A stretch of 64,000 nt of DNA from Marinococcus sp. PL1-022 (GTDB lineage: Bacteria; Bacillota; Bacilli; Bacillales; Marinococcaceae). Positions 12,274 through 22,429 of this stretch are shown here, one piece after another. Every line of letters begins with the position of its first letter. Position 1 is the stretch's first letter. The DNA is taken from positions 387,495-451,494 of the forward strand of contig NZ_JAWXCX010000001.1 in assembly GCF_033845285.1 (NCBI RefSeq), in the 5' to 3' direction. A model generated the notes under the pieces. It saw only the letters and a program-made list of their open reading frames with translations. It was not told where the DNA came from and searched no databases. A program made the position numbers and the translations under genes.

Positions 12274-13404
12274 ATGGATGAAGAACGTCAGCGAATACTG
12301 AAAATGATGGAAGACGGTATTATTTCTCTGGAAGAAGGGGAACGTCTTCTCCGGGCCAAAGGCTCTGCTGCTTCTTCCGGTCCCCAGGCAGACAGCAAGG
12401 AACAAGGGGAAGGCAGCTCCTCCGAATCCCGGAGAAGCGGCGCCTACCGGACAGATAAGAAAGCAGCCGGCAGCGGTCAGAAGAGAAAAAACAAGGAGGA
12501 TCCGTTTGCGATGCTCTCCGGCTTTTTTGACCATGCGCTTGACCGCGTCAAACGGTTCGACCTCGACTTTAATTTCGGCCCGTCCGTGGACTTCCAGCAT
12601 ACGTTTGAACATGATGAAAGCGACATTCGTTCGCTCGATATGTTTATCCAAAATGGAAGCCTTATCTGTCAGAAGTGGGAAGGGAACACCATCCGTGTTG
12701 CCTGCCAGGTAAAAGCTTACACAGAAGAAAGTGAAGATGCAGCCCGGCGAGAGTTTATCGAAGGCACTGAGTTTGACTCCCGGAGCGGAAAGCTCCGCTT
12801 TGCTTCAAGATCCGGCAATTATAAAGTTCAGGCGGTCGTTTATGTGCCGGAAAAATCCATGGATAAGATGGATGTATCCACGTTTAACGGAGACGTCAGA
12901 ATTGACGGAGTTCAAACAGACAATCTGTACGTTAAAGCAAGCAACGGGGCAATCACAGTACTGCATGCTTCCGCCGGCTATCTGGCAGTGGAAACGGCCA
13001 ACGGGGCCGTGGAGCTGAAGGAAGGCAGAATCGGCAGCGCCGACGTCAAAACGTGGAATGGCTCGATTCATTACGATGGATCGCTCTCAGATATTGAGGC
13101 AGAGGCGCTGAACGGAGCGATTACAGCCCGGTATACGTCACTGAGTGAGAGGAGCCGGGCACTTCTTTCCACTACGACGGGGAGCATCAAGGTGATTACA
13201 CCTCGGGATATCCGAACGGAGGGCGTGCTCCGGACAAACGTCGGGAATTACAAGTGTCTGCTCGACAACATTGAAGTAAAAGAAGAAAAAAGCGAATTCA
13301 TGCAAAAATATTATCAGTTTGTATCCAATGCCGACGCGACTCCAACGCTGAGGCTTGAGGCTTCGGCAAAGACAGGTACGATAACTGTCCAGAATCACGA
13401 ATAA
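12274..13404 (+). CDS. yvlB: DUF4097-family beta-strand repeat protein (YvlB-like)
   Basis: A 376-residue protein. Residues 1-28 (MDEERQRILKMMEDGIISLEEGERLLRA) form the short SHOCT-like helical hairpin typical of this family. A Ser/Lys-rich linker follows, then a long right-handed beta-repeat region of the DUF4097 type (~110-375) with recurring NGxxxV / NGAI turns. In B. subtilis yvlABCD is a LiaRS/envelope-associated operon of unknown mechanism. Here yvlB, yvlC and yvlD are contiguous, with 21 bp and a 1-bp overlap between them, directly after uvrA as in Bacillus. The start at ATG 12274 follows AAGGAGG. No transmembrane segment is seen. Confidence 0.85.
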   Translation: MDEERQRILKMMEDGIISLEEGERLLRAKGSAASSGPQADSKEQGEGSSSESRRSGAYRTDKKAAGSGQKRKNKEDPFAMLSGFFDHALDRVKRFDLDFNFGPSVDFQHTFEHDESDIRSLDMFIQNGSLICQKWEGNTIRVACQVKAYTEESEDAARREFIEGTEFDSRSGKLRFASRSGNYKVQAVVYVPEKSMDKMDVSTFNGDVRIDGVQTDNLYVKASNGAITVLHASAGYLAVETANGAVELKEGRIGSADVKTWNGSIHYDGSLSDIEAEALNGAITARYTSLSERSRALLSTTTGSIKVITPRDIRTEGVLRTNVGNYKCLLDNIEVKEEKSEFMQKYYQFVSNADATPTLRLEASAKTGTITVQNHE

Positions 13405-13425
13405 AAAACTGAAAGGGTGATCAGG

Positions 13426-13632
13426 TTGGCAAAGAAGAAGTTGTATAAATCCCGTGAAGACCGGAAATTAACAGGCGTGTGTGGCGGATTGGCAGATTAT
13501 CTCGGCTGGGATTCATCCTTAATACGGATTATCAGTGTGGTGCTTGTTATCCTTCCCGTTACCTCCTGGGTACTGCTGATTTATCTCGTATTAGCCGTGC
13601 TTCTCCCTAATGAAGAGGACGCCGTCTCCTGA
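13426..13632 (+). CDS. yvlC: PspC-domain membrane protein (YvlC-like)
   Basis: A 68-residue PspC-domain protein. KSREDRKLTGVCGGLADYLGWDSSL is the family hallmark, and one strong transmembrane helix follows (residues ~33-60, IISVVLVILPVTSWVLLIYLVL). In other bacteria PspC domains sense or anchor phage-shock/envelope-stress complexes. I chose TTG 13426 because AAAGGGTGATC (13412-13422) is an excellent extended Shine-Dalgarno 4-8 nt before it. The in-frame GTG at 13417 would lie inside that site. The stop overlaps the yvlD start (TGATG), indicating translational coupling. Confidence 0.86.
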   Translation: MAKKKLYKSREDRKLTGVCGGLADYLGWDSSLIRIISVVLVILPVTSWVLLIYLVLAVLLPNEEDAVS

Positions 13633-13994
13633 TGGGCTGTTTAGTACCGTTTATTGTTAACACCATTGCATTAATGGTAGTAGCCGGGTTTTTCCCCGGC
13701 TTTACTATTGACGGCTTTGGGGCAGCTATAGTGGCCGGTTTGGTGTTGACGCTGATTAATCTTGTGATCCGCCCGCTATTAATTTTTTTCACCCTCCCGC
13801 TTTCTGTCGTAACATTCGGCTTGTTTATTTTTGTGATCAATGCGCTGATGCTGATGCTTACGTCGGCGGTGATGGGAGAAGCTTTTAACATGTCCGGCTT
13901 CGGCATGGCTTTTCTTGCCGCTGTAGTGATCGCTGTTTTAAATATGCTGATGTACAATCTTTTCGTAAACCCGCTGAGTGGAAGAAAAACGTGA
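13632..13994 (+). CDS. yvlD: Phage holin family 4-like membrane protein (YvlD)
   Basis: A 120-residue protein with four hydrophobic segments (residues ~3-22, 27-50, 55-78, 88-110) and the family signature of small integral membrane proteins with an NPLSGRK tail. Despite the family name, there is no evidence of phage lysis function. It is the last gene of the yvlBCD unit and overlaps the yvlC stop codon by 1 bp. Confidence 0.85.
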   Translation: MGCLVPFIVNTIALMVVAGFFPGFTIDGFGAAIVAGLVLTLINLVIRPLLIFFTLPLSVVTFGLFIFVINALMLMLTSAVMGEAFNMSGFGMAFLAAVVIAVLNMLMYNLFVNPLSGRKT

Positions 13995-14038
13995 GGTTCT
14001 TCCGGAGGCCGGGGAAAATAATAAGAGGTAAAAATTGG

Positions 14039-14061
14039 CCCGCCTGCCGGCGGGTCTTTTT
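14039..14061 (+). terminator. Terminator after yvlD
   Basis: CCCGCC-TGCC-GGCGGG stem-loop followed by TCTTTTT. Confidence 0.85.
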
Positions 14062-14117
14062 CGTGCAGCAGGGAAACTGAAATCCTCTGGAGCAGGTTCC
14101 ATCTTCTTTTGAAAACG

Positions 14118-14126
14118 TGCTACAAT
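14118..14126 (+). promoter_or_regulatory. Extended -10 promoter for the hprK operon
   Basis: TGCTACAAT is an extended -10 element 71 bp before hprK. The -35 is weak (TTCCAT, 18-nt spacer). Confidence 0.55.
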
Positions 14127-14196
14127 AACAACGTACGAAAAGAGAAAGCAAACGCATTCAAAAAACGACAGAGCGATTTTTGAGGGAGGCAGCACG

Positions 14197-15132
14197 ATGG
14201 CAAAAGTGACGGCAACGGATTTAAAGGAGCGGTTTCAATTAGAGCTTCTCGCCGGGGAAGAAGGGCTGTACCGGGCGATAACCACGAGCGATATTTCCCG
14301 TCCGGGAATAGAAATGGCCGGTTTTTTTACATATTATCCTGCCCGGCGGCTGCAGCTGCTTGGGCGGACAGAGCTTTCTTTTTTTCAACAGCTCCAGGAC
14401 GAAGAAAAGCAGGAACGCATGGAAAAGCTGTGTACATACGACACTCCGGGCATTGTCATCTCGCGTGGGCTGGTAGCTCCGCCGGAGCTGATTGAGAATG
14501 CGGAAAAGACCGGTGTTCCGATCATGCGCTCGCATCTGGCAAGCACGCAGCTGATCAGCCAGCTGACGAACTATCTCGATACGAAGCTGGCCAAATCGAC
14601 AGCGATGCACGGCGTGCTGGTGGATATTTACGGCATCGGTGTGCTGATTACCGGGGCGAGCGGCGTAGGGAAAAGTGAAACGGCGCTTGATATCGTACGC
14701 CGGGGCCACCGGCTTGTAGCGGATGATTCTGTCGAAATCCGTCAGCAGAACGGTGACACCCTTGTTGGCACGGCACCGGAGCTGATTCAGAACCTGCTTG
14801 AAATCCGGGGTCTCGGCATTATTGATGTCATGACGCTGTTTGGGGCAGGGGCTGTCCGACCATATAAACGCATCTCGCTGACCATTCACCTTGAGCTCTG
14901 GGATGAACAAAAAGCGTACGACCGCCTCGGTCTTGATGAAGAGACGCTCCAGGTGCTCGACACGGAGATTCAGAAGCTGACCGTTCCGGTGCGGCCGGGA
15001 CGAAACCTTGCCGTTATTATTGAAGTGGCGGCGATGAACTTCCGGCTGAAACGGATGGGCGTGAACACAGCTCAGCAGTTTTCGGACCGGTTAAAACAGA
15101 TGATTGACGACGGTGATAAAGAAGAATTTTAA
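14197..15132 (+). CDS. hprK: HPr kinase/phosphorylase
   Basis: A bifunctional enzyme that phosphorylates HPr and Crh on Ser46 (ATP or PPi) and removes that phosphate, setting CcpA-mediated catabolite repression. The 311-residue protein has an N-terminal HPrK_N domain (~1-130), the P-loop GASGVGKSE (around residues 153-161), and the HPrK signature [20 protein letters not shown] (~200-220). The length matches B. subtilis HprK (310). The start at ATG 14197 follows GAGGGAGG. Its partner Crh is encoded at 29.7 kb in this window, and PpaX, which recycles the PPi released by the phosphorylase reaction, is encoded two genes downstream. Confidence 0.97.
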   Translation: MAKVTATDLKERFQLELLAGEEGLYRAITTSDISRPGIEMAGFFTYYPARRLQLLGRTELSFFQQLQDEEKQERMEKLCTYDTPGIVISRGLVAPPELIENAEKTGVPIMRSHLASTQLISQLTNYLDTKLAKSTAMHGVLVDIYGIGVLITGASGVGKSETALDIVRRGHRLVADDSVEIRQQNGDTLVGTAPELIQNLLEIRGLGIIDVMTLFGAGAVRPYKRISLTIHLELWDEQKAYDRLGLDEETLQVLDTEIQKLTVPVRPGRNLAVIIEVAAMNFRLKRMGVNTAQQFSDRLKQMIDDGDKEEF

Positions 15133-15168
15133 TTATTATACATTTAGCAGTCAGGAGTGGCAGGGGAT

Positions 15169-15999
15169 ATGATTTATTCATCGATGCAGCCGATCGACCG
15201 GGTCGCCTTTGAAGTCGGGTCTGTGCCTATTTACTGGTACGGGATTCTCATTGGCCTCGGCGCTCTGCTTGGGTACATTTTAGCTTCCTATGAAGCAAAA
15301 AAACGCGGGCTCCCGGAGGATATTTTCGCGGATCTGCTCATTTTTGCCATACCGATTTCGATTATCTGCGCCCGGTTGTATTACGTGATTTTTGAGTGGG
15401 GCTATTACGCCCAGAATCCGGGAAGTATTCTGGCGGTATGGGAAGGCGGTCTTGCCATACACGGCGGATTGATTGGTGCCGTGCTTACGGGCATTGTCTT
15501 TTCGAAAATCAAACGGGTTTCCTTTTGGAAGCTGGCTGACATTGCCGCACCGAGCATTATTTTAGGGCAGGCGATTGGACGCTGGGGCAATTTTATCAAC
15601 CAGGAAGCCCACGGCGGCGAAGTGAACCGTTCGTTTTTAGAGGGGCTGCAGCTGCCGGAATTCATTATTAATCAGATGTATATTGAGGGAGCCTACTATA
15701 ATCCCACGTTTTTGTACGAATCGCTTTGGAATATTGCGGGATTTTTACTGCTTTTAGGACTGCGCCGGGTTAATCTCCGCCGCGGGGAGCTGTTTTTAAC
15801 GTATGTTATCTGGTATTCCTTCGGACGCTTTTTCATCGAAGGAATGCGGACCGACAGCTTAATGCTGTTTGATACGATCCGGGTGGCACAGCTGATTTCA
15901 GTGCTTTTGATCATCGCAGCCGTGAGTCTGATTTTATACCGCAGACAGGCAGGCCTTGCCAAAGCAAGATACTTAAGTAAAGACGGTCCCGGCATATAA
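15169..15999 (+). CDS. lgt: Phosphatidylglycerol-prolipoprotein diacylglyceryl transferase
   Basis: Lgt attaches diacylglycerol to the lipobox Cys of prelipoproteins in the membrane. The protein has about seven hydrophobic segments and the Lgt signature [16 protein letters not shown] in the middle. I prefer ATG 15169 (276 residues). A GTG at 15157 is in frame but would abut the AGGAG ribosome-binding site at 15153-15157. It lies 36 bp downstream of hprK, as in B. subtilis. Lipoproteins in this window that would be substrates are the siderophore-binding protein at 60.3 kb and the small lipoprotein at 56.9 kb. Confidence 0.96.
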   Translation: MIYSSMQPIDRVAFEVGSVPIYWYGILIGLGALLGYILASYEAKKRGLPEDIFADLLIFAIPISIICARLYYVIFEWGYYAQNPGSILAVWEGGLAIHGGLIGAVLTGIVFSKIKRVSFWKLADIAAPSIILGQAIGRWGNFINQEAHGGEVNRSFLEGLQLPEFIINQMYIEGAYYNPTFLYESLWNIAGFLLLLGLRRVNLRRGELFLTYVIWYSFGRFFIEGMRTDSLMLFDTIRVAQLISVLLIIAAVSLILYRRQAGLAKARYLSKDGPGI

Positions 16000-16024
16000 G
16001 GATAAAAGCGAAAGGGGAAGCCTC

Positions 16025-16681
16025 ATGACCAGATGGAATACACTGCTGTTTGATTTAGACGGCACGCTGATTGATACCAATGATTTGATCATTTCTTCTT
16101 ATGAGCACGTGCTGACGTATTATGCTCCGGACCAATACAGCAGGGATGACATCATCAGCTGGATCGGGGTGCCGCTGGCGGATAACTTTTCAAGCATCAG
16201 CAGCAACCCGAGCCAGGTGGAACAGATGATTGACACGTACCAATCCCACAACCTGGCAAACCATGAAACGCTCGTCCGGGAATACGACGGCGTGTATGAC
16301 ACTATTAAAAAGCTGTACGAGCGGGGCTATTCCCTCGGTATTGTAACGACAAAGAGAAGGGAGGCGGCGGTCAAAGGAGCCGATATGCTCGGGCTGCTTC
16401 CTTTTTTCTCGGCGTTCGTTACAGTGGATGATGTTGAAAACCCGAAGCCGCATCCGGAGCCGCTGCAAATAGCCATGACACAGCTGAATGCCCGTCCGGA
16501 GGAAACCATTATGATTGGCGACAGCCAGTTTGATATTATGGCAGGAAAAAATGCCGGTGTTCACACAGCGGGAGTGGAATGGACCATCAAGGGTGCATCG
16601 TTTCTGAAAAATTATGAACCGGACTGGATGCTCACCCGGATGAGCGATCTGCTCGATATTGTCGGGGAACCAGAGGAATGA
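16025..16681 (+). CDS. ppaX: Pyrophosphatase PpaX (HAD superfamily)
   Basis: PpaX hydrolyses pyrophosphate, including that produced by HprK during P-Ser-HPr phosphorolysis. The 218-residue HAD hydrolase has motif I DLDGTLIDT (residues ~10-18), the motif II/III region TTKRREAAVKGAD, and motif IV MIGDSQFDIMAGKNAG. The length fits PpaX (216 in B. subtilis). It is third in the hprK-lgt-ppaX-yvoF cluster; the yvoD gene found between lgt and ppaX in B. subtilis is absent. Its last 4 bp overlap the next gene. The specific activity is assigned mostly from context, because HAD enzymes are hard to separate by sequence. Confidence 0.9.
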   Translation: MTRWNTLLFDLDGTLIDTNDLIISSYEHVLTYYAPDQYSRDDIISWIGVPLADNFSSISSNPSQVEQMIDTYQSHNLANHETLVREYDGVYDTIKKLYERGYSLGIVTTKRREAAVKGADMLGLLPFFSAFVTVDDVENPKPHPEPLQIAMTQLNARPEETIMIGDSQFDIMAGKNAGVHTAGVEWTIKGASFLKNYEPDWMLTRMSDLLDIVGEPEE

Positions 16682-17157
16682 GAAAAACAGACCGTTATTT
16701 CCCGGGTAATAATACCAATGCTCTGTGGCAGATGTACCGTACGGTCCCGTTTTTGAAGGCCTTCAAAAATACAGCGGTTATTGAAGCTTCGCGGGTCGTG
16801 CCGTTTGTGTCGGTGAAGCGGTGGATGTACCGGCAGCTGCTTGGAATGGAAATAGGTGAAAAAACGGCGCTTGCGTATAAGGTCATGCCGGATCTCATGT
16901 TTCCGGAGAAAATTCATATTGGCAGCAATTCTATTATTGGTTATCAATCGACGCTTTTGACCCACGAGCATTTAATTGATGAATACCGGCTCGGCGATAT
17001 TGTAATCGGAAACGAGGTTATGGTCGGTGCCAACGTGACTATTCTGCCCGGGGTGACGATTGGCGACCGGGCGGTGGTGGCAGCAGGAACGGTCGTGCAT
17101 AAAGACGTGCCTCCGCGGGCCTTTGCCGGAGGCAGTCCGATGCGGATAAGAACATAG
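16678..17157 (+). CDS. yvoF: Hexapeptide-repeat acyltransferase (YvoF-like)
   Basis: A 159-residue left-handed beta-helix protein. The C-terminal half carries hexapeptide repeats (IHIGSNSIIGY, IVIGNEVMVGANVTILPGVTIGDRAVVAAGTVV). It is typical of O-acetyltransferases whose substrate is unknown. The ATG overlaps the ppaX stop by 4 bp (ATGA), so translation is coupled. B. subtilis yvoF occupies the same position. Confidence 0.85.
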   Translation: MRKTDRYFPGNNTNALWQMYRTVPFLKAFKNTAVIEASRVVPFVSVKRWMYRQLLGMEIGEKTALAYKVMPDLMFPEKIHIGSNSIIGYQSTLLTHEHLIDEYRLGDIVIGNEVMVGANVTILPGVTIGDRAVVAAGTVVHKDVPPRAFAGGSPMRIRT

Positions 17158-17162
17158 GCTTC

Positions 17163-17191
17163 AAGCCGGCTTTTTGGAGGCCGGCTTTTCG
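17163..17191 (+). terminator. Terminator after yvoF
   Basis: An 8-bp stem AAGCCGGC/GCCGGCTT around a 9-nt loop is followed by TTC and GCTTTT. It ends the hprK operon. Confidence 0.75.
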
Positions 17192-17258
17192 CTTTTCTGG
17201 AAGCGTAAAAGACTGATAGGGCAGTGAATATTGTTATAATGAAAGCAGAAAAGGAAAA

Positions 17259-17287
17259 TTGACGGTGTAAAAAAAGATGTGTAAACT
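17259..17287 (+). promoter_or_regulatory. Histidine operon promoter
   Basis: TTGACG (17259-17264), 17-nt spacer and TAAACT (17282-17287) form a good sigma-A promoter 69 bp before hisZ. A second -10-like TATAAT at 17235-17240 lacks a convincing -35. Confidence 0.6.
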
Positions 17288-17306
17288 ATGATTATTCTTT
17301 ATTTTG

Positions 17307-17326
17307 TTAGTACATTAGCGAACTAA
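17307..17326 (+). promoter_or_regulatory. Candidate operator in the his leader (TTAGT-N10-ACTAA)
   Basis: An inverted repeat TTAGT/ACTAA with a 10-nt spacer lies about 20 bp downstream of the predicted his promoter and before the hisZ ribosome-binding site. The position suits a repressor site. No T-box specifier or antiterminator structure is apparent in this short leader. Confidence 0.4.
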
Positions 17327-17355
17327 AGCATCGTGAAGAGAAAAGGAGAGAGAGT

Positions 17356-18543
17356 ATGAGTAAGCTTTTTATGTTTGAAAAGCCGCTTGGGATGCGCGAT
17401 GCGCTTCCGGGATATTTTCAGACAAAACGGAACGTACAACGGGTCATTAACGATGAATGGGAAAGCTGGGGGTACCTGCCTGTCGAAACGCCGACACTGG
17501 AGTATTACGATACAGTGGGGAGCGCGTCGGCGATTCTTGATCATCAGCTGTTTAAACTCCTCGATCAGCAGGGACGGACGCTGGTGCTGCGTCCGGACAT
17601 GACAGCACCAATTGCCCGGGTGACGGCATCCGGGCTGCAAAAGCAGCATTTTCCCATCCGTTTGGCTTATCATACTAATGTCTTCCGCGCGCAGCAGCTT
17701 GAGGCCGGACGTCCGGCAGAATTTGAACAGCTCGGGGTGGAATTGATTGGAGACGGCACTTCAAGTGCGAACGGGGAAGTCGTCTCTCTTATGATTGAAG
17801 CTCTGCGAAAAACCGGGCTGACCACGTTTCAAATTACGGTCGGGCACGTCGGGTACGTGAACGCGCTGCTTGAAGAGGTGCTCGGAAATGATGAACGTGC
17901 TGATGATCTGCGCCGGTTTTTATACGAAAAAAACTATGTCGGCTATCGCCAGCACGTGGAAAATCTCCCGCTTTCCTCTCTTGATAAGAAAAAGCTGAAC
18001 AGCCTGCTGCGTCTGCGGGGCGACTGGCGGACCCTGGACGAAGCATTGAATCTGGTTCAGACACCGGCAGCAAAGGAAGCGCTCGAGGAGCTGCAGGAGC
18101 TGAAAACGGTGCTTGAACACTATGAGCTGTCCGATTACATTAAGCTCGACTTTAACTTATTTATGCATATGAGCTACTACACCGGCATCGTATTTGAAAG
18201 CTACGGCAACAACCTGGGCGTCCCGCTTGGAAGCGGCGGCCGCTATGATGAACTGCTGCAGCAGTTTAACCGTCCGGCCCAGGCTGTCGGATTCGGTCTC
18301 CGGCTTGATCTGCTGGTCGAAGCTCTTGGCCTTACGGGAGCGGTACCTTCCCAGACGTGTATTTTATTCAGCCCGGAGCGCCGCCCGGAAGCGGTGGAGC
18401 GCGCGCGTAAGCTCCGCGAAACCGGAAAACGGGTCGTGCTGCAGGATATCCGCGGCGTAGAGGACGTGGATCAGCTGAGCGTGTCCTATGAGGATGTTGT
18501 ATCCATGATCGGAAAAAAGAAGGAGGGAGCTTCGCATGAATGA
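17356..18543 (+). CDS. hisZ: ATP phosphoribosyltransferase regulatory subunit HisZ
   Basis: HisZ is a class II histidyl-tRNA synthetase paralogue that forms an octamer with short-form HisG and makes it active and histidine-sensitive. The 395-residue protein has the HisS-like core ([23 protein letters not shown] for motif 2, [10 protein letters not shown] for motif 3) but no C-terminal anticodon-binding domain. The start at ATG 17356 follows AAAAGGAGAGAG. It heads the his operon and overlaps hisG by 8 bp. The partner HisG here is the short form, consistent with a requirement for HisZ. Confidence 0.95.
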   Translation: MSKLFMFEKPLGMRDALPGYFQTKRNVQRVINDEWESWGYLPVETPTLEYYDTVGSASAILDHQLFKLLDQQGRTLVLRPDMTAPIARVTASGLQKQHFPIRLAYHTNVFRAQQLEAGRPAEFEQLGVELIGDGTSSANGEVVSLMIEALRKTGLTTFQITVGHVGYVNALLEEVLGNDERADDLRRFLYEKNYVGYRQHVENLPLSSLDKKKLNSLLRLRGDWRTLDEALNLVQTPAAKEALEELQELKTVLEHYELSDYIKLDFNLFMHMSYYTGIVFESYGNNLGVPLGSGGRYDELLQQFNRPAQAVGFGLRLDLLVEALGLTGAVPSQTCILFSPERRPEAVERARKLRETGKRVVLQDIRGVEDVDQLSVSYEDVVSMIGKKKEGASHE

Positions 18544-19177
18544 ATGGCTGACAATCGCGATGCCAAAGGGACGGATTTTCGAAGAAGCGGTGCAGCTTCT
18601 ACGTAAAGCCGGGTTTCCCATTCCTCCGGAATTTGAAGAATCCAGAAAGCTGATCGTCGACGCCCCGGAAGCAAATATGCGTTTTATCCTGGCGAAGCCG
18701 ATGGATGTGCCAACCTATGTTGAACACGGGGTGGCAGACATTGGGGTCGCCGGCAAGGATACAATGATTGAAGAAGAGCGTGACGTGTATGAAGTGCTGG
18801 ATTTGAAAATCAGTGCCTGCTACCTGGCAGTAGCCGGTCTTCCAGAGTATGAAAAGTCCGATGTAAATCCAAAGGTGGCGTCAAAGTATCCGAATCTGGC
18901 GACGCAGTACTTTAAGCAGCAGGGCGAACAGGTGGAAATTATTAAATTAAACGGATCGATTGAACTGGCACCGCTTGTCGGTCTGGCAGACCGTATTGTA
19001 GACATTGTTTCCAGCGGCCAGACGCTGAAGGAGAATGGTTTAATAGAGCTTGAAACGATTGTGCCGATTACCTCCCGGCTGATCGTCAATCCGGTAAGCT
19101 ATCGTTTGAAGGATACCGTTATTGATGATCTCGTGGAGCGTGTCGCCCAGGTGATAGGAGTGGAAGAACAGGTATGA
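18536..19177 (+). CDS. hisG: ATP phosphoribosyltransferase catalytic subunit (short form)
   Basis: HisG catalyses the first committed step of histidine synthesis, ATP + PRPP to phosphoribosyl-ATP. At 213 residues it is the short HisG_S form that lacks the C-terminal allosteric domain and relies on HisZ. Recognisable motifs are [15 protein letters not shown] at the N-terminus and the PRPP-binding region [16 protein letters not shown] (residues ~155-170). It overlaps hisZ by 8 bp and hisD by 4 bp. Confidence 0.97.
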   Translation: MNEWLTIAMPKGRIFEEAVQLLRKAGFPIPPEFEESRKLIVDAPEANMRFILAKPMDVPTYVEHGVADIGVAGKDTMIEEERDVYEVLDLKISACYLAVAGLPEYEKSDVNPKVASKYPNLATQYFKQQGEQVEIIKLNGSIELAPLVGLADRIVDIVSSGQTLKENGLIELETIVPITSRLIVNPVSYRLKDTVIDDLVERVAQVIGVEEQV

Positions 19178-20448
19178 TGAACGTGACCCCTTTGGATAAA
19201 TCAGTAACGCTTGAACGCACCATTGAAGGAGGAACCGAAAAGCAGCGGGAATCGGTCTCCTCCATTATTGAAAAGGTGCGGGAAAACGGAGATAAAGGAC
19301 TCATGGAGCTGACCGAGATATTTGACCGCGTGACCCTCGATGAGCTGTTTGTCCAGCAGGAAGAAATAGATGAGGCGTATAAGCAGGTGGACGATAAAGA
19401 GCTCGAGGCGATCCGCAAAGCGATTGAAAACATCCGTGATTTTCATCAGCGCCAGCTCCGGCAGTCGTGGATGGTAACAAAAGAAGACGGGACGATGCTC
19501 GGCCAGCGGATTATTCCGTTTGACCGCGTCGGTATTTATGTGCCGGGAGGCAAAGCAGCCTACCCGTCGACTATTATGATGGATGCCATCCCGGCAATCG
19601 CTGCAGGCGTGAAAAGCATTACGATGTGTTCGCCTCCCGGAGAGGACCAGCGCCTTCATCCGATGGTGCTCGTCACTGCCAGTGAGCTTGGCATTAAACG
19701 TATCGCGAAAATTGGGGGAGCGCAGGCGGTAGCTGCGCTTGCCTATGGCACGGAGAGCATCCAGAAGGTGGATAAAATCGTCGGGCCCGGCAATATTTAT
19801 GTCGCGCTGGCTAAACGCGAAGTGTTCGGTCAGGTGGCGATCGACAGTATCGCCGGACCAAGCGAGATCGTCGTGCTTGCTGATGAAACAGCCCGGGCGG
19901 ATTATATTGCAGCCGACATGCTTTCCCAGGCGGAGCACGATGAGCTCGCCTCGGCTGTACTTGTAACCACCTCGGAGGAGCTCGGCAAAAAAGTGGCGGA
20001 AGAGCTTGAGCGTCAGCTGGAGGACCTTCCACGCAAAAAGATTGCGGAAGAGTCTCTTGATAAGCACGGAGCCATTTACTTAACCGAAACGATGGCGGAG
20101 GCAGTGGAGGCTGTAAACCGGCTTGCGCCGGAGCATCTGGAGATCATGACCGCCCAGCCGGATAATCTGCTCGGCTCCATCCGTCACGCCGGTGCTGTCT
20201 TTTTAGGGCCATACAGTGCCGAAGCGGTCGGTGATTACTTTGCCGGCCCGAACCACGTGCTTCCGACGAGCGGCACGGCCCGGTTCTCGAGCCCGCTCGG
20301 TGTCGATGATTTTGTGAAACGCTCCAGCGTGATTTCCTACAGCAAAGAAGCACTCGAGGAAAACGGGGAATACATCTCTGCGATCGCCCGGATCGAGGGC
20401 CTTGAAGCACATGCGCGCGCAGTGGATATCCGGAAGGGGGAGAAGTAG
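19174..20448 (+). CDS. hisD: Histidinol dehydrogenase
   Basis: A zinc- and NAD-dependent enzyme for the last two steps of histidine synthesis, L-histidinol to L-histidine. It has 424 residues. The family signature [34 protein letters not shown] is at residues ~224-258, and [16 protein letters not shown] is near residue 355. The ATGA overlap with hisG indicates coupled translation. Confidence 0.98.
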   Translation: MMNVTPLDKSVTLERTIEGGTEKQRESVSSIIEKVRENGDKGLMELTEIFDRVTLDELFVQQEEIDEAYKQVDDKELEAIRKAIENIRDFHQRQLRQSWMVTKEDGTMLGQRIIPFDRVGIYVPGGKAAYPSTIMMDAIPAIAAGVKSITMCSPPGEDQRLHPMVLVTASELGIKRIAKIGGAQAVAALAYGTESIQKVDKIVGPGNIYVALAKREVFGQVAIDSIAGPSEIVVLADETARADYIAADMLSQAEHDELASAVLVTTSEELGKKVAEELERQLEDLPRKKIAEESLDKHGAIYLTETMAEAVEAVNRLAPEHLEIMTAQPDNLLGSIRHAGAVFLGPYSAEAVGDYFAGPNHVLPTSGTARFSSPLGVDDFVKRSSVISYSKEALEENGEYISAIARIEGLEAHARAVDIRKGEK

Positions 20449-20449
20449 A

Positions 20450-21040
20450 ATGGCAGAACGCAGAGGAAGCGTTGAACGCAAGACGGGAGAAACATCCATC
20501 CGCCTGCAGTTTGGCATTGACGGCGAAGGGGACGGGGTCATACAGACGAACGTTCCGTTTATGAGCCATATGCTCGACCTGTTTAAAAAGCACGGCCATT
20601 TCTCTCTCGACGTGCAGGCCGAAGGCGATGTGGAAGTGGATGATCACCATACGACCGAGGACATCGGTATCTGCCTTGGCGAAGCCTTCGGACAGGCGCT
20701 CGGCGATAAAAAAGGCATTCGCCGCTACGGCCAGGCCAAAATTCCGATGGACGATGCGCTCGCAGAGGTCATTGTGGATTTAAGCAACCGTCCGCATCTT
20801 GAATTCCGGGCAGAGCTGCCGGCAGCCAAGGTAGGAACATTTGATACCGAGCTCGTCCATGAGTTTTTGTGGAAATTCGCGGTGGAGGCCCGGATGAACC
20901 TTCACGTAGTCGTCCATTACGGACATAACACTCATCATATTATTGAAGCGGTATTTAAAGCGATGGCACGGGCTCTTGACGAAGCAACCCAGCTGGACCC
21001 GAGAGTGAAGGGCGTTCCTTCAACCAAAGGAATGCTGTAA
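20450..21040 (+). CDS. hisB: Imidazoleglycerol-phosphate dehydratase
   Basis: A manganese enzyme that dehydrates imidazole glycerol phosphate. It has 196 residues and two His-rich signatures: [16 protein letters not shown] (~62-78) and [18 protein letters not shown] (~152-169). I start it at ATG 20450, one base after the hisD stop, preceded by AAGGGGGAG. The open frame extends upstream to 20402, but that would run into hisD and has no ribosome-binding site. It is the monofunctional Bacillus form, without a HisN domain. Confidence 0.97.
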   Translation: MAERRGSVERKTGETSIRLQFGIDGEGDGVIQTNVPFMSHMLDLFKKHGHFSLDVQAEGDVEVDDHHTTEDIGICLGEAFGQALGDKKGIRRYGQAKIPMDDALAEVIVDLSNRPHLEFRAELPAAKVGTFDTELVHEFLWKFAVEARMNLHVVVHYGHNTHHIIEAVFKAMARALDEATQLDPRVKGVPSTKGML

Positions 21041-21060
21041 AGAAAAGGAGTGGAGCGCTT

Positions 21061-21705
21061 GTGATAGGAATAATCGATTACGGCATGGGTAACCTGTACA
21101 GCGTGAAAAAGGCACTGGAACGACTGGATATTCCTTATTTTGTCTCTGAGCATACGAAGAAGCTTGCGGAAGCGGATGGCTTGATTCTCCCGGGAGTCGG
21201 TGCTTTTCGGGACGCGATGAATTTAATCCGGGAAAACGGGCAGTTTGAGTTTATTGAACACTGGGCGGCTGCCGGCAAACCGCTGCTTGGCATCTGTCTT
21301 GGCATGCAGCTGTTGTTTGAAGGCAGCGACGAACACGGGGAAACAGAAGGGTTCGGCTTTCTGCCCGGGCATGCCCGCCGGTTTTCCGGAAAAGACAGCC
21401 AGGGAAGAAGGCTGAAGGTGCCTCACATGGGCTGGAACTCGCTTACGTTTCATCAGCCGGACCACCCGCTATTGAAAAACGTAGAGGAAGGCCATGCATA
21501 TTTTGTGCATTCCTACGTGATTGAAACTGCCGATCCGGACGTTTTGATTGCGACAAGCGATTACGGCGAAACCGTACCGGCGGTGGTTGGCCGTGGCGAA
21601 ATCATGGGCACGCAGTTTCATCCTGAAAAAAGCAGCAGAATCGGCATTGGTATGCTTGAAAATTTCGGGGCGATTGTCCGTGAAAGGAGCGGAGCCCATG
21701 AGTGA
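21061..21705 (+). CDS. hisH: Imidazole glycerol phosphate synthase, glutaminase subunit
   Basis: A class I glutamine amidotransferase that supplies ammonia to HisF. The 214-residue protein has the nucleophile elbow [13 protein letters not shown] and the catalytic His-Glu in [10 protein letters not shown] near the C-terminus. The start is GTG 21061, 10 nt after AAAAGGAG. It overlaps hisA by 8 bp. Confidence 0.97.
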   Translation: MIGIIDYGMGNLYSVKKALERLDIPYFVSEHTKKLAEADGLILPGVGAFRDAMNLIRENGQFEFIEHWAAAGKPLLGICLGMQLLFEGSDEHGETEGFGFLPGHARRFSGKDSQGRRLKVPHMGWNSLTFHQPDHPLLKNVEEGHAYFVHSYVIETADPDVLIATSDYGETVPAVVGRGEIMGTQFHPEKSSRIGIGMLENFGAIVRERSGAHE

Positions 21706-22429
21706 TTTTATTGTATACCCGGCCATCGATATTCGGGACGGTAACTGTGTCCGTCTTTTTCAGGGCGACTATAATCAGGAGACTGTCTACGGCGATTCGC
21801 CGTTTGAGATGGCTGCTTCATTTGCCAAGGCGGGAGCAGCCTGGATTCATATGGTTGATCTTGACGGGGCAAAAGAAAAACGGCGCATCAATCATGCCCA
21901 CGTTGTCCGTGCTGCACGGGAGCTTGATGTCCGTATCCAGGTCGGCGGAGGGATCCGGACTGAAGAGGATGTGGACTATTACTTATCCAACGGCGTGGAC
22001 CGGGTGATACTCGGCAGTGTTGCCCTCCAGTATCCGGAGTTTGCACGGGATATGCTTGAAAAATACGGCGGGCTTATCGCTATCGGTCTTGATGCAAGAG
22101 ATGGGTACGTGGCCGTGAACGGCTGGCTCGACACCTCGGAAGTAACCGCCGTCGAGCTTGGACAGGAAATGGCTGCCCACGGGGCGGAGACATTTATATT
22201 CACCGATATATCCACCGATGGGACGATGACCGGACCAAACGTAGAGGCAACGAGGCAGCTCGCAGAAGCGACCGGCGTAAACGTCATTGCTTCCGGTGGC
22301 ATCGGCACGATGGAGGATGTCCGGAATCTTGCGGAGAAGCGCAACAAAGGGATAGCCGGTGTCATTGTCGGAAAAGCGATATATACCGGCAAAGTGGATG
22401 TGGCAGAAGCCGTGAAGGAGGTACAGTAA
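21698..22429 (+). CDS. hisA: ProFAR isomerase HisA
   Basis: A (beta-alpha)8-barrel isomerase for ProFAR to PRFAR. It has 243 residues, with N-terminal [17 protein letters not shown], the first phosphate loop [11 protein letters not shown], and the second half [13 protein letters not shown]...[11 protein letters not shown]. The start is ATG 21698 after AAAGGAG; the frame is open further upstream to 21548, but that part lies in hisH. Its TAA overlaps the hisF ATG (TAATG). Confidence 0.97.
   Translation: MSDFIVYPAIDIRDGNCVRLFQGDYNQETVYGDSPFEMAASFAKAGAAWIHMVDLDGAKEKRRINHAHVVRAARELDVRIQVGGGIRTEEDVDYYLSNGVDRVILGSVALQYPEFARDMLEKYGGLIAIGLDARDGYVAVNGWLDTSEVTAVELGQEMAAHGAETFIFTDISTDGTMTGPNVEATRQLAEATGVNVIASGGIGTMEDVRNLAEKRNKGIAGVIVGKAIYTGKVDVAEAVKEVQ

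Noticed and set aside
13632-13994. Phage holin as evidence for a prophage
   Set aside because: The family name is historical. The gene sits in the conserved yvlBCD cluster, and no phage structural, integrase or lysis genes are nearby.
14097-14126. cre site near the hprK promoter (TTGAAAACGTGC)
   Set aside because: The match to the cre consensus fails at several essential positions.
14239-14910. Minus-strand open frame of 223 codons opposite hprK
   Set aside because: Lies fully within hprK, whose P-loop and signature are intact. No independent support.
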